Part shown: one piece after another, positions 31,998-39,364 of the stretch | Layout: each line of letters opens with the position of its first letter | Numbering within the stretch: position 1 is the stretch's first letter | DNA from: Nocardioides campestrisoli | Lineage (GTDB): Bacteria; Actinomycetota; Actinomycetes; Propionibacteriales; Nocardioidaceae | Direction of reading: 5' to 3' | DNA length: 64,000 bases | NCBI RefSeq assembly: GCF_013624435.2 | Contig: NZ_CP061768.1 | Span: forward strand, 62,001 to 126,000 | Notes under the pieces: model-generated | Told to the model about the DNA's origin: nothing | Database searches by the model: none | The model's input: the letters and a program-made list of their open reading frames with translations, nothing else | Program-made: the position numbers and the translations under genes

Positions 31998-33146
31998 ATG
32001 CGCATCCTTCTCGGGACCGTCGCTCAGCGACCCGCCCTCGCCCTGACCCGGACACTGGCCCTGGCTCTGGCCGCCTCGCTGGTGGCCGCCCCGGCCCTCG
32101 CCGGGCCCGGCCCCCACCATGGCTCCCACCCCGGCCCCGGCCCCGAAGCCCCGGAGTGGCAGGTCAGCGTGATCGACGCGGACCAGAGCTTCCGCGGGCT
32201 GGACGCGGTGGACCGGCGTACCGCCTGGGCGGCGGGCAGCAGCGTCACCGGGGGCGCCGGCAAGGTCTACCGCACCACCGACGGCGGGCGGTCGTGGCGC
32301 GACGTGAGCCCGCCCGGCACCGAGGGGCTCTCGCTGCGCGACGTGGAGGCCCGCGACGCGCGCACCGCGGTGGTGCTGGCCATCGGCCCCGGCGAGGACT
32401 CGCGGATCTTCCGCACCACCGACGGCGGCGCGAGCTGGACCGAGACGTTCCGCAACACCGACGAGTCGGCGTTCTACAACTGCCTCGGCTTCTACCCCGG
32501 CGGCAAGCGCGGACTGGCGGTCAGCGACCCGGTCGACGGGCGGTTCCAGATCCTCTCCACGGAGGACGGCGGCCGTTCGTGGACCCGGCTCCCGGACGAC
32601 GGCATGCCCGCCTCGCCCCTCACCGAGACCGGCGACCCGGCCGAGTTCAACTTCTCCGCCAGCGGCGACTGCCTCGTGGTCGAGGGCAACGACGCGTGGT
32701 TCGGCACCGGTGGCGAGGTCTCCCGGATCTTCCACACCCGGGACCGGGGCAGGACCTGGCAGGCGACGGAGTCCACCCTCCCGGCCGGCGAGGCTGCCGG
32801 CGTCTTCGCGCTGGCCTTCCGCACCCCGCGCGAGGGGGTGGCCGTCGGTGGCGACTTCGGCGCCGAGGCAGGGGTGCCGGCCGCTTCCGCCCGGACCCGC
32901 GACGGCCGTCGCTGGACGCCGTCCGGGGCGCTCGCCCACCTGGGCGAGGACGCCGCGTGGCTCAGCGGGGCCAGGAGCACCCTGATCGCGGTCGGGGAGT
33001 CGGGCCCGGTGGGCGGGAGCAGCCTCAGCCGCGACGGTGGCCGCACGTGGGAGCAGTTCAGCGAGACCGCGTTCCACACTCTCGACTGCACCGACGACGG
33101 GTCCTGCTGGGCGGCTGGCGGCCGGGGTCGGGTCGGGCGCTTGTAG
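31998..33146 (+). CDS. Secreted BNR/Asp-box repeat beta-propeller protein (YCF48/sialidase-like fold)
   Basis: A 382-residue exported protein. Signal peptide about 1-36 (RTLALALAASLVAAPALAGP). The mature part has six Asp-box repeats of the form (S/T)xDxGxxW: TTDGGRSW, TTDGGASW, STEDGGRSW, TRDRGRTW, TRDGRRW and SRDGGRTW, spaced 40-60 residues apart, as in a seven-bladed propeller. Sialidase catalytic residues (Arg triad) cannot be identified, so it is more likely a YCF48-like or oxidoreductase-like propeller. ATG 31998 is favoured over a start at 31989 because the hydrophobic signal then begins directly. Confidence 0.78.
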   Translation: MRILLGTVAQRPALALTRTLALALAASLVAAPALAGPGPHHGSHPGPGPEAPEWQVSVIDADQSFRGLDAVDRRTAWAAGSSVTGGAGKVYRTTDGGRSWRDVSPPGTEGLSLRDVEARDARTAVVLAIGPGEDSRIFRTTDGGASWTETFRNTDESAFYNCLGFYPGGKRGLAVSDPVDGRFQILSTEDGGRSWTRLPDDGMPASPLTETGDPAEFNFSASGDCLVVEGNDAWFGTGGEVSRIFHTRDRGRTWQATESTLPAGEAAGVFALAFRTPREGVAVGGDFGAEAGVPAASARTRDGRRWTPSGALAHLGEDAAWLSGARSTLIAVGESGPVGGSSLSRDGGRTWEQFSETAFHTLDCTDDGSCWAAGGRGRVGRL

Positions 33147-33222
33147 CGACGGGGAAGGCTGGCCGGATGGAGAAGGACACCGCCCACCGGCCGTGAGACT
33201 CAGGAGGAGAGCGGGTCTGGAC

Positions 33223-33588
33223 TCAGGAGACCAGGGGCCGCGAGGGCTGGAGCACGGCGGCGGCCAGCGCCTGCGCCCGCAGGTGGGAGACCTCCATGTA
33301 CTCCGGGTCGTCGACCATGGCCGTGAAGGCGGCCGGTGAGGGGTACCAGACCAGCATCACGGCGTCCCAGGCCTGCGCGTCCCCGCCGACCAGCGGCGTA
33401 CCGCCCTTGCCCAGGTAGAGCACCCGGGCCCCGGCGGCCTCGACGTACGGCGCGGCGCGTCGCAGGTACTCGGTGTAGAGGGCGCGCCCGCCCTCGGCGT
33501 ACCGCATCAGGTTGAGCATCACGAACGGCTCGTCCGGGGTGGTGGCCAGGAAGGTCTCGAGGTCGGCGGTGCCGGGGTCGACGGTCAT
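33223..33588 (-). CDS. DUF1330-family protein
   Basis: A 121-residue member of the dimeric alpha/beta-barrel DUF1330 family. The block PFVMLNLMRYAEGGRALYTEYLRRAAPYV (about 21-49), followed by GGDAQAWDAVMLVWYPSPAAFTAMVDDPEYM (about 67-97), is diagnostic. Function unknown; relatives are ferredoxin-like stand-alone proteins, sometimes stress-linked. CATCAT lies 7 nt before ATG 33588 and may be its -10 hexamer. It stands alone. Confidence 0.85.
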   Translation of the reverse strand: MTVDPGTADLETFLATTPDEPFVMLNLMRYAEGGRALYTEYLRRAAPYVEAAGARVLYLGKGGTPLVGGDAQAWDAVMLVWYPSPAAFTAMVDDPEYMEVSHLRAQALAAAVLQPSRPLVS

Positions 33589-33683
33589 GGCGGCGATGAT
33601 GCCACCGGGACGGCACCGTGTGACCCCCGTTACTGCACGGTAAAGACCTCTGCGTTCCCCGGGCGAGGAGCCGCCGGCGCACC

Positions 33684-33689
33684 TAGCCT
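33684..33689 (+). promoter_or_regulatory. -10 hexamer TAGCCT of the GRAM-like gene
   Basis: Ends 6 nt before ATG 33696. Confidence 0.6.
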
Positions 33690-33695
33690 CTCCGC

Positions 33696-34124
33696 ATGGC
33701 GAAAGGCACCTTGGCTGAGCGCGTCGCGGCCGGACCGTACTGGCAGCTCGTGCGTCCGGTCATGCTCGAGAACGAGCGGCCGGTGCACTTCGCCCACCTG
33801 CGCTGCGTGCAGGGAGCCCAGGACTTCTCCGGCACGCTGTTCGTCACCAGCCACCAGGTGATCTGGCGGACCATCGACCCGCGGATGCCCGAGGGCTCCG
33901 CGTTCGAGCTGCGGTTCCCCGACGTCACCGCCGTGGAGCGGCCGTCCCGGGTGGCGATGTTCCACGCGTTCCGGCTGGTCACCGAGGACGGCGGCCGCCC
34001 CGTCGACGTCTACTTCTTCCCCCAGCACAAGACCGACGTCGACCGGATCCTCTGCGACCAGATGTACGACGCCGTGCAGAGCACCTGGGCGCGGCACGAC
34101 GAGCCCGAGAGCGCCTCGGCCTGA
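33696..34124 (+). CDS. Small GRAM/PH-like domain protein
   Basis: A 142-residue protein without membrane segments. The middle follows a GRAM/PH-like beta pattern: DFSGTLFVTSHQVIWRTID (about 43-61), ELRFPDVTAVERP (about 71-83), AFRLVTEDGGRPVDVYFFP (about 91-109), then a C-terminal helix. Such domains bind membranes or proteins. I assign the fold by strand pattern only, with moderate certainty. It is transcribed from a leaderless promoter and converges with rskA, 13 nt between stops. Confidence 0.6.
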   Translation: MAKGTLAERVAAGPYWQLVRPVMLENERPVHFAHLRCVQGAQDFSGTLFVTSHQVIWRTIDPRMPEGSAFELRFPDVTAVERPSRVAMFHAFRLVTEDGGRPVDVYFFPQHKTDVDRILCDQMYDAVQSTWARHDEPESASA

Positions 34125-34137
34125 CGCCCTCGCGGGT

Positions 34138-34965
34138 TCAGCCCTCCAGCGTGCCGCGGGCCAGGCTGCGCCCGGAGTGCGTGGGGTCCCCGTCGCGCGG
34201 CTCGTAGGAGATGTCGACGATCCGGTAGCCCTCGTCGAGCAGGTCGACCGGGAACTCGAAGTCGCCCTGCTCGCCGCGGCTCAGCAGGCCGAGCGAGATC
34301 ATCCGGCTGCCGTCGACGTTGAGCAGCCACACCTCGCGGATGCCGTCGGGACCGTCCAGCGACTGGGCGTCCACGTGCAGCGCCACCTGGTCGTCGTGGC
34401 GGCGTACCTGGGCCCGGCCCCGTTCCTGGGCGTCGGCGTCCAGGCTGACCAGGTCGGTGCTGCTCACCACGGTCGGCTCCGGCGCGGCCTCCTCGGCGGG
34501 GTCGTCGCCGCCGGCGATCAGCATGCCGCCGCCCACCCCGACCAGCAGGGTGACGGAGGCTGCCACCGCGGCCAGCCAGGTCGGGACGCCGCGGCGCCGT
34601 CCGGACAGCTCGGTCACGCTCGCGTGCGGCGCCTCGGTCGGCTCCGGCGCGGGAGCGGCTGCCGGCGTCGGAGCAGACGTGTGCGTCTGGGCCGCTTGTG
34701 TCTGGCCCGCTGGCTCGGAGTCGTGCCCGAGCTCGGCGGCGATCGCCGCCCACACCGCGGGCGGGGGTGCCACCAGCAGGTCGTCGGCCCCGGAGGTGAC
34801 GAGGGCGAGCGTGACGCGCAGCTCGCCCACCTCCTCGGCGCAGGTCGTGCAGGTCGCGACGTGGTCGCGGGCACGGGCGAGCTCGTCGGAGCCGTCGTCC
34901 TCCCCGAGCGCCAGCGCGGCAAGGAGCTGGTCGTCGACGTGCTCGCCGTCATCACGCGGATGCAC
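34138..34965 (-). CDS. Anti-sigma factor, RskA family
   Basis: A 275-residue single-pass membrane protein. The cytoplasmic N-terminus has the zinc-binding anti-sigma (ZAS) motif HxxxCxxC, with His35, Cys39 and Cys42. After a Pro/Thr/Ala linker comes one transmembrane helix (WLAAVAASVTLLVGVGGGMLIAGG, about 129-152), then a ~120-residue extracytoplasmic domain of the anti-sigma-K (RskA) type (about 158-275, with VWLLNVDGSRMISLGLL). It would hold the co-transcribed sigma factor at the membrane until proteolysis. The start overlaps the end of the sigma gene by 14 nt. Confidence 0.9.
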   Translation of the reverse strand: MHPRDDGEHVDDQLLAALALGEDDGSDELARARDHVATCTTCAEEVGELRVTLALVTSGADDLLVAPPPAVWAAIAAELGHDSEPAGQTQAAQTHTSAPTPAAAPAPEPTEAPHASVTELSGRRRGVPTWLAAVAASVTLLVGVGGGMLIAGGDDPAEEAAPEPTVVSSTDLVSLDADAQERGRAQVRRHDDQVALHVDAQSLDGPDGIREVWLLNVDGSRMISLGLLSRGEQGDFEFPVDLLDEGYRIVDISYEPRDGDPTHSGRSLARGTLEG

Positions 34966-35524
34966 GGTGCACCTCCTCGAGGGTCTTGCGGAGCTGGATG
35001 AGTCCTCGGCGGAGGTGGCTCTTCACCGTGCCGAGAGGGAGGCCTGTCCGCTGGGCCACCTGCTCGTGGGTGAGGTCCTCGTGGAACGCCAGCCGCAGGA
35101 TGGTGCCCCGGGGGTCGCCCATGCTCTCCAGCTGCTCGGTGACCACGAGCCGCTCGACGACCGAGGAGACCGGGTCGTTCCCCTCGTCCTGGTCGAGGTC
35201 GGGGGAGGTGGCGGCTGCGGCGACCTTCTGCGCGTCCCGGGCCCGCTCGGCGAGCCGGTCGGAGATCCGGTGGCGGGTGATGCCGATGAGCCACGCCGGC
35301 AGGGCGTGGTCGGAGGGGACGAGGGTGTGCCGGCTCCGCCACGCGGAGACGAAGACCTGCTGGGTGACGTCCTCGGCCTCGTGGTGGTTGCGCAGGGCGC
35401 GGAGCGCCACGGAGTGGACCAGTGAGGACCAGCGCCGGAAGGCGGTGGCGAGCATGTCGTGGTTCCCGGCACTCAGCCCGGTCGCGACCTCGAAGGCCGT
35501 CGGCTCGGTCCCGGCGATCATCAC
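34952..35524 (-). CDS. ECF sigma factor, SigK-like
   Basis: A 190-residue group 4 sigma factor. Region 2 covers about 28-92 (with RNHHEAEDVTQQVFVSAWR, the -10 recognition helix); region 4 about 125-182, with the -35 reading HTH LTHEQVAQRTGLPLGTVKSHLRRGLIQLRK. It is paired with an RskA-type anti-sigma factor by a 14-nt overlap and lies behind a fasciclin protein gene, the arrangement of mycobacterial sigK-rskA next to mpt70/mpt83. Start ATG 35524, or the adjacent ATG 35521. The predicted target and self-regulatory promoters are listed separately. Confidence 0.9.
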   Translation of the reverse strand: MMIAGTEPTAFEVATGLSAGNHDMLATAFRRWSSLVHSVALRALRNHHEAEDVTQQVFVSAWRSRHTLVPSDHALPAWLIGITRHRISDRLAERARDAQKVAAAATSPDLDQDEGNDPVSSVVERLVVTEQLESMGDPRGTILRLAFHEDLTHEQVAQRTGLPLGTVKSHLRRGLIQLRKTLEEVHRASA

Positions 35525-35534
35525 GGGGTCACGC

Positions 35535-35561
35535 TACCCCGAGCACGGTGGGCTGGGGATG
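35535..35561 (-). promoter_or_regulatory. Candidate SigK-type promoter of the sigK-rskA operon
   Basis: On the minus strand, CATCC (35557-35561) is followed after 15 nt by CGGGGT (35536-35541). The same CATCC-N15/16-CGG(A/G)G pattern lies before the fasciclin gene. It resembles the mycobacterial SigK consensus I recall (CCATCC-N16/17-CCGAAT) mainly in the -35. Confidence 0.35.
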
Positions 35562-35572
35562 ACCCACCGTGC
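35543..35572 (-). terminator. Hairpin between the fasciclin and sigK genes
   Basis: Perfect 10-bp arms (35543-35552 and 35563-35572) around a 10-nt loop, 38 nt past the fasciclin stop. It probably ends fasciclin transcription and also spans the -35 of the candidate sigK promoter. Confidence 0.6.
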
Positions 35573-35610
35573 CCGGGCGCCTGTGGAGCTCAGCGTCGGT
35601 CCAGCGTGAC

Positions 35611-36249
35611 TCAGAGGTCGATCGGCCGGAGCACCTGGTCGATGCCGTGGGCGACCTGCTTGTTGCCCTTGTTGAGGTCGATCGCGGTCAGGATGACCTT
35701 GGCGTCCTTGTCGTTGCGGTCCTGGTCCTTGAGCGTGATCACCGGGCTGCCCTTCTTCTTGGTGATCTTGACCTTGAGCGTGCCGCCCTGGGCGGTGGTC
35801 AGGGTCGCACCCTTGGCCTTGAGGACCTTGTTGCTGGTCAGGGTCTTGCCCGCGACCACGTGGTAGAGCAGCACCTGCTCGATGGTGTCCACCCCGGCGA
35901 GGTCGACCAGCGTCGAGAAGATCTTCTTCTCGCTGCGGACGGTCTTGCCGGTCAGGTCCTTGGCGAGGTGGCGGAAGGCCTGGTCGGTCGGGGCGAAGGC
36001 GGTCAGGCGGACGCTGCCGTCGGCGAGGAGGCCCACCGGCGAGTCGGGCTTCGCGCCCACCACGGCCAGGGCGGCCTCGGTGAGGATGTCGAAGTCCTTG
36101 CTGTTCTTGTCGAACTTGTTGTTGTCCGCGGTGAGCACCGAGACCAGCGACTTCTCCTTCGGGGCCTGCGCGGCCTCGGCAGGGAGCGTGGCGCCGAAGA
36201 CGGTCGCGGCGGTGGCCAGTGCGGCCAGGGATCCGGTGAGTCGCTTCAT
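35611..36249 (-). CDS. Secreted fasciclin-domain protein (MPT70/MPT83-like)
   Basis: A 212-residue exported protein. Signal peptide about 1-28 (SLAALATAATVFGATLPAEA then AQ). The mature part is one FAS1 domain: the H1-type block TAFAPTDQAFRHLAKDLTG (about 83-101), the central LYHVVAGKTLTSNKVLKAKG (about 128-147) and the closing VILTAIDLNKGNKQVAHGIDQVL. Lys-rich. FAS1 domains mediate adhesion; the mycobacterial antigens MPT70/83 are SigK targets. ATG 36249 has GAGAGGAAC upstream and places the signal peptide at the true N-terminus; a longer reading to 36354 would destroy it. Confidence 0.9.
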   Translation of the reverse strand: MKRLTGSLAALATAATVFGATLPAEAAQAPKEKSLVSVLTADNNKFDKNSKDFDILTEAALAVVGAKPDSPVGLLADGSVRLTAFAPTDQAFRHLAKDLTGKTVRSEKKIFSTLVDLAGVDTIEQVLLYHVVAGKTLTSNKVLKAKGATLTTAQGGTLKVKITKKKGSPVITLKDQDRNDKDAKVILTAIDLNKGNKQVAHGIDQVLRPIDL

Positions 36250-36303
36250 CGAACTGTTCCTCTCGTACGCGTCGGCGTCTCGGTCGACGCCGTGTGTGCC
36301 CCC

Positions 36304-36331
36304 TTCTCCGGCGCAGGGCCCGGTCTGGATG
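36304..36331 (-). promoter_or_regulatory. Candidate SigK-type promoter of the fasciclin gene
   Basis: On the minus strand, CATCC (36327-36331) is followed after 16 nt by CGGAGA (36305-36310). The start site would leave a leader of about 50 nt with a Shine-Dalgarno before ATG 36249. Confidence 0.35.
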
Positions 36332-36346
36332 CACCCAGGAAGAAAA

Positions 36347-36360
36347 AAGTTCAAGAACTT
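36347..36360. promoter_or_regulatory. Inverted repeat AAGTTC-AA-GAACTT upstream of the fasciclin promoter
   Basis: Perfect 6-bp arms, next to an A6 tract, in an AT-rich island 16 bp upstream of the candidate -35. Could be an activator site or an UP-element. Confidence 0.4.
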
Positions 36361-36382
36361 CCGGCGAACACCTCCCGCGACG

Positions 36383-36421
36383 GTGCCTCACCCTCGCTGT
36401 CCGGCCGGGGGGGTGAGGCAC
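36383..36421. promoter_or_regulatory. Inverted repeat between divergent fasciclin and glycerophosphodiesterase genes
   Basis: Perfect 11-bp arms (36383-36393 GTGCCTCACCC and 36411-36421) separated by 17 nt. The right arm overlaps the likely -10 (CACACT, 36419-36424) of the plus-strand gene. Fits a dimeric repressor site or a looped operator. Confidence 0.45.
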
Positions 36422-36431
36422 ACTGACACCC

Positions 36432-37214
36432 ATGAGACCTCAGGTCGTCGCCCACCGGGGCGCCAGCCACGAGAAGGCCGAGCACACGCTGGCCGCCTAC
36501 ATCGCGGCGCTGGACGCCGGGGCCGAGGCGCTGGAGTGCGACGTCCGACTGACCTCCGACGGTCACCTGGTCTGCGTGCACGACCGCAACCTGCGGCGGA
36601 CCGCGGAGACCAGGGGACTCGTCTCCACGATGAGCCTGGCCGAGCTCGACGAGCTCGACTTCGCCCGGTGGAAGAACCCGTGGGCGGACCTCGACGACGA
36701 GGCTCCCGAGGAGGACGTCTCGCACCGCAAGGTGCTGACCCTGCGGCGACTGCTGGAGATGGTGCGCGACTACCCCCAGCGGGTGGAGATCGCGATCGAG
36801 ACCAAGCACCCGGTGCGATACGGCGGGCTGGTCGAGCGGCGGGTGGTGCAGATGCTGGAGGAGTTCGGCTGGGCCGGCGCGGGTTCGCCGGCCCGGGTGA
36901 TGAGCTTCTCCTGGTCCGCGCTGCAGCGGGTCGAGCGGATGGCACCCGAGCTGGAGCTGGTGATGCTGATCGAGAAGGCGCACCACTGGCCGATGCTGCG
37001 CCGGGTGATCGGCGACGGCTGGAGCGTGGGTCCCGGGATCACCGAGCTGCGCGACCACCCGGGGCTGGCCAAGCGGCTGGTGGCCAGCGGCCGCGACATC
37101 CACGTGTGGACGGTGAACACCAAGGCGGAGCTGGCGCTGTGCGAGGAGCTCGGCGTCCGGGCGGTGATCTCCGACCGCCCGGCCTACATGCTGGACCTGT
37201 TGGACGGCAGGTAG
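36432..37214 (+). CDS. Glycerophosphodiester phosphodiesterase
   Basis: A 260-residue GDPD TIM-barrel enzyme hydrolysing glycerophosphodiesters to glycerol-3-phosphate and an alcohol. Catalytic pieces: VVAHRGASHEKAEHTLAAY (about 5-23) with the acid-base His-Arg, metal ligands in LECDVRLTSDGHLVCVHD (about 37-54) including the second catalytic His, and EIAIETKHP (about 119-127). No signal peptide, so cytoplasmic. Its stop codon TAG belongs to the -10 hexamer of the following gene. Confidence 0.92.
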   Translation: MRPQVVAHRGASHEKAEHTLAAYIAALDAGAEALECDVRLTSDGHLVCVHDRNLRRTAETRGLVSTMSLAELDELDFARWKNPWADLDDEAPEEDVSHRKVLTLRRLLEMVRDYPQRVEIAIETKHPVRYGGLVERRVVQMLEEFGWAGAGSPARVMSFSWSALQRVERMAPELELVMLIEKAHHWPMLRRVIGDGWSVGPGITELRDHPGLAKRLVASGRDIHVWTVNTKAELALCEELGVRAVISDRPAYMLDLLDGR

Positions 37215-37217
37215 GTT
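37212..37217 (+). promoter_or_regulatory. -10 hexamer TAGGTT overlapping a stop codon
   Basis: TAGGTT ends 7 nt before ATG 37225; its TAG is the stop of the glycerophosphodiesterase gene. Confidence 0.65.
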
Positions 37218-37224
37218 CTCGCGC

Positions 37225-38187
37225 ATGGCCAAGAAGTCACGCACCAAGTCCCAGCCCGCAGCGTCCGGGGAGGCGGGTGCGGTCGGCCCCCGGCAGCCCT
37301 GCCCCTGCGGCTCGGGCAAGCGCTACAAGGCCTGCCACGGCGCGGCCGGCGGCGCCTCCCCGTACGTCGCCCGCCCATTCGAGGGCCTGCCGAGCGAGTG
37401 CGACCTGATCGCGCTGCGCGAGCTGGTGCCGGCGGCGACCGCGCCCCTGACGCTGCGCGAGGGCGTGGCGCCCGAGGGCTGGTCCGGTTCGGTCCGGCTC
37501 TGCTCGCTGCTGCCGATGGCGGCCCCGGCGATGGTCCGCGAGGGCGGCGACGTCTGGCTGGGCCTGCAGGTCCAGCACCAGTACGGCGACCCGTCGCGGG
37601 ACCTGGGGGCCGTCCTGGAGCTGGCGCTGGAGCGCGCGGCCGCCGGGGAGAGCGGGATCGTCGGCCTGACCGCCGACCCGGGCCCCGGGAAGCGGCTGCA
37701 GGACCTGGTGGTCGACGAGCCGCTGGAGATCACCGTGCACGAGGGCTTCGGCTACTGGCTCGACGACGTGCCGGAGCGGGACGCGACGATGCAGGCGGCG
37801 CTGGAGCAGGCCGACGAGGCCGCCAGCCCGACGGCCCGGCTCGCGAGCGTCGAGGCGGCGTACTGGACCAACGTCGGCCCCAAGGAGCACCTGCGCTGGG
37901 TGATGCCGCACGACGAGGACAGCCTGCTCACCGCGCTGGCCCGGCTGCACGCCGCCGGCAAGGACTCGGTGGCCGAGGGCTCGCGCCTGGTCGGCATGTT
38001 CCGGGCGCACGGGCTGCTGGCCCCGGTCTGGGACCTGCCGGTCGGCACCGGCGCCGAGGTGCTGGAGGAGCCGGCCCGCCGGTTCGCCGCCGACCTGGAG
38101 GCGGCGCTGGCCGACGAGAGCGAGCTGACCGCCGAGCAGCGGTCCGCCCGCGCGGGCCTCGCGAACCGCCAGGTCACCATCCGCTGA
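37225..38187 (+). CDS. SEC-C zinc-motif protein (DUF5926 type)
   Basis: A 320-residue soluble protein. A basic N-terminus (AKKSRTKSQ) leads to a SEC-C zinc knuckle CPCGSGKRYKACHG (about 27-40), the motif also found at the end of SecA, here at the start. The remaining ~270 residues are an actinobacterial domain (DUF5926) with alpha/beta content and no known function. It has its own leaderless promoter starting inside the upstream gene's stop codon. Confidence 0.82.
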   Translation: MAKKSRTKSQPAASGEAGAVGPRQPCPCGSGKRYKACHGAAGGASPYVARPFEGLPSECDLIALRELVPAATAPLTLREGVAPEGWSGSVRLCSLLPMAAPAMVREGGDVWLGLQVQHQYGDPSRDLGAVLELALERAAAGESGIVGLTADPGPGKRLQDLVVDEPLEITVHEGFGYWLDDVPERDATMQAALEQADEAASPTARLASVEAAYWTNVGPKEHLRWVMPHDEDSLLTALARLHAAGKDSVAEGSRLVGMFRAHGLLAPVWDLPVGTGAEVLEEPARRFAADLEAALADESELTAEQRSARAGLANRQVTIR

Positions 38188-38310
38188 GCGGGCGGCGGGG
38201 TCCGCTGGGCGCCTCCCCGGCCCCCGCGGGAGAGATTCTCCAAATCTGGCCAGGAAAAGTCACCCCCCGAGGTTGTTGTTCCGGCCTCCGGTGACGTAAG
38301 TTTGTGACAG

Positions 38311-38348
38311 CCCGGTCGTTGTTGTATCCCCCGTCAACAACGGCCGGG
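38311..38348. terminator. Bidirectional terminator hairpin between convergent genes
   Basis: 14-bp stem (38311-38324 with 38335-38348), one G-T wobble, 10-nt loop. It lies 3 nt before the stop of the minus-strand DUF2243 gene end and after the plus-strand SEC-C gene. The preceding 120 bp (38188-38310) hold an AT-richer stretch and no gene that I can see. Confidence 0.75.
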
Positions 38349-38351
38349 CGC

Positions 38352-38891
38352 TCAGATTTCCGGTGACGTGTCCCGGGTCTTCTCCAGGGCGGCCGCACCG
38401 CGTCGGTGCCAGAGCCAGCCGAGGGCCGTGAGCAGCACTCCGGAGGCCAGGAACCCGAGGTCCCACGAGAGCGGCGCGCCCAGGTCGTCGCGCACGTGGT
38501 GCACGCCCAGCAGCTGGTGGTTGACCAGCCCCTCGACCAGGTTGAAGATCCCCCAGCCCATCACCAGCAGGCCGAGCTGGAACGACCAGCTCGGGGCCAT
38601 CCGCCCCTGACGCCAGGTCGCGATCAGCGCGACCAGGCCGCCCACCACCAGGAACCACGTGCCCAGGTGGAAGAACCCGTCGGCGAGCGTGTTGACCTCC
38701 AGGCCGGCCACGGTGTCGACGGGCTCCACGTCGCTGACCATGTGGTGCCACTGGAGGATCTGGTGCAGGACGATGCCGTCCACGAAGCCGCCGAGGCCCA
38801 GCCCCAGCAGGATGCCGGGACCACGGGAGGGCGGCTCGGGGGTCGTGTCGCTCGGGAGGCCGGCAGGGGAGCCGGTGGCTGAGTACGTCAT
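38352..38891 (-). CDS. DUF2243-family membrane protein
   Basis: A 179-residue membrane protein with four to five helices. The diagnostic opening [25 protein letters not shown] (about 29-53) has conserved His residues, as does [23 protein letters not shown] (about 113-135), arranged as in heme- or metal-binding membrane bundles. Function unknown; relatives are often near cytochrome oxidase assembly genes. No such genes are nearby. Start ATG 38891 has no clear Shine-Dalgarno. Confidence 0.85.
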   Translation of the reverse strand: MTYSATGSPAGLPSDTTPEPPSRGPGILLGLGLGGFVDGIVLHQILQWHHMVSDVEPVDTVAGLEVNTLADGFFHLGTWFLVVGGLVALIATWRQGRMAPSWSFQLGLLVMGWGIFNLVEGLVNHQLLGVHHVRDDLGAPLSWDLGFLASGVLLTALGWLWHRRGAAALEKTRDTSPEI

Positions 38892-38938
38892 GGACAGCCG
38901 GTACCCGCTTCGCCGCCGGCTTACGGCACGCTGTGCCC

Positions 38939-39274
38939 ATGACGACCACCCGCTCGATCCTGCTCTTCGTGGCGGCCGCGCTCGCCGAGATCGGCGGCGC
39001 CTGGCTGATCTGGCAGGGGGTCCGCGAGCACCGTGGCTGGCTCTGGGCCGGCGCCGGGGTGGTCGCGCTGGGGATCTACGGGTTCGTCGCCACCCTGCAG
39101 CCCGACGCCAACTTCGGCCGGATCCTCGCGGCGTACGGCGGGGTCTTCGTCGCCGGCTCCCTGGCCTGGGGGATGGTCGTCGACGGCTTCCGTCCCGACC
39201 GGTTCGACATCGTCGGCGCGGTGATCTGCCTGGTCGGCGTCGCGGTCATCATGTACGCCCCACGGGCGGGCTGA
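38939..39274 (+). CDS. YnfA/UPF0060-family small membrane protein
   Basis: A 111-residue four-helix membrane protein. The family signature [19 protein letters not shown] (about 12-30) and [31 protein letters not shown] (about 47-77) are both complete. UPF0060 proteins resemble small multidrug resistance transporters. ATG 38939 is chosen; a GTG two codons earlier is possible. Divergent from DUF2243, with 47 nt between starts. Confidence 0.9.
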   Translation: MTTTRSILLFVAAALAEIGGAWLIWQGVREHRGWLWAGAGVVALGIYGFVATLQPDANFGRILAAYGGVFVAGSLAWGMVVDGFRPDRFDIVGAVICLVGVAVIMYAPRAG

Positions 39275-39310
39275 CCGCAGCTGACCGGGCTGACGCGGAC
39301 TGAGCGCCGC

Positions 39311-39337
39311 GTCGACCGCATCGACCGCGTCGACCGC
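39311..39337 (+). repeat. Three tandem 9-bp units upstream of the metallo-hydrolase gene
   Basis: GTCGACCGC, ATCGACCGC, GTCGACCGC at 39311-39319, 39320-39328, 39329-39337, ending 15 bp before the -10 hexamer, so covering the -35 area. Confidence 0.6.
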
Positions 39338-39352
39338 GCTCCGCGGCGCCGT

Positions 39353-39358
39353 TAGGCT
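39353..39358 (+). promoter_or_regulatory. -10 hexamer TAGGCT of the metallo-hydrolase gene
   Basis: Ends 6 nt before ATG 39365. Confidence 0.6.
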
Positions 39359-39364
39359 CGGACG

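Noticed and set aside
38188..38310. AT-richer spacer considered as a small RNA or riboswitch
   Set aside because: No promoter on either strand and no conserved riboswitch core that I can recognise; the downstream hairpin is enough to explain it as a terminator region.
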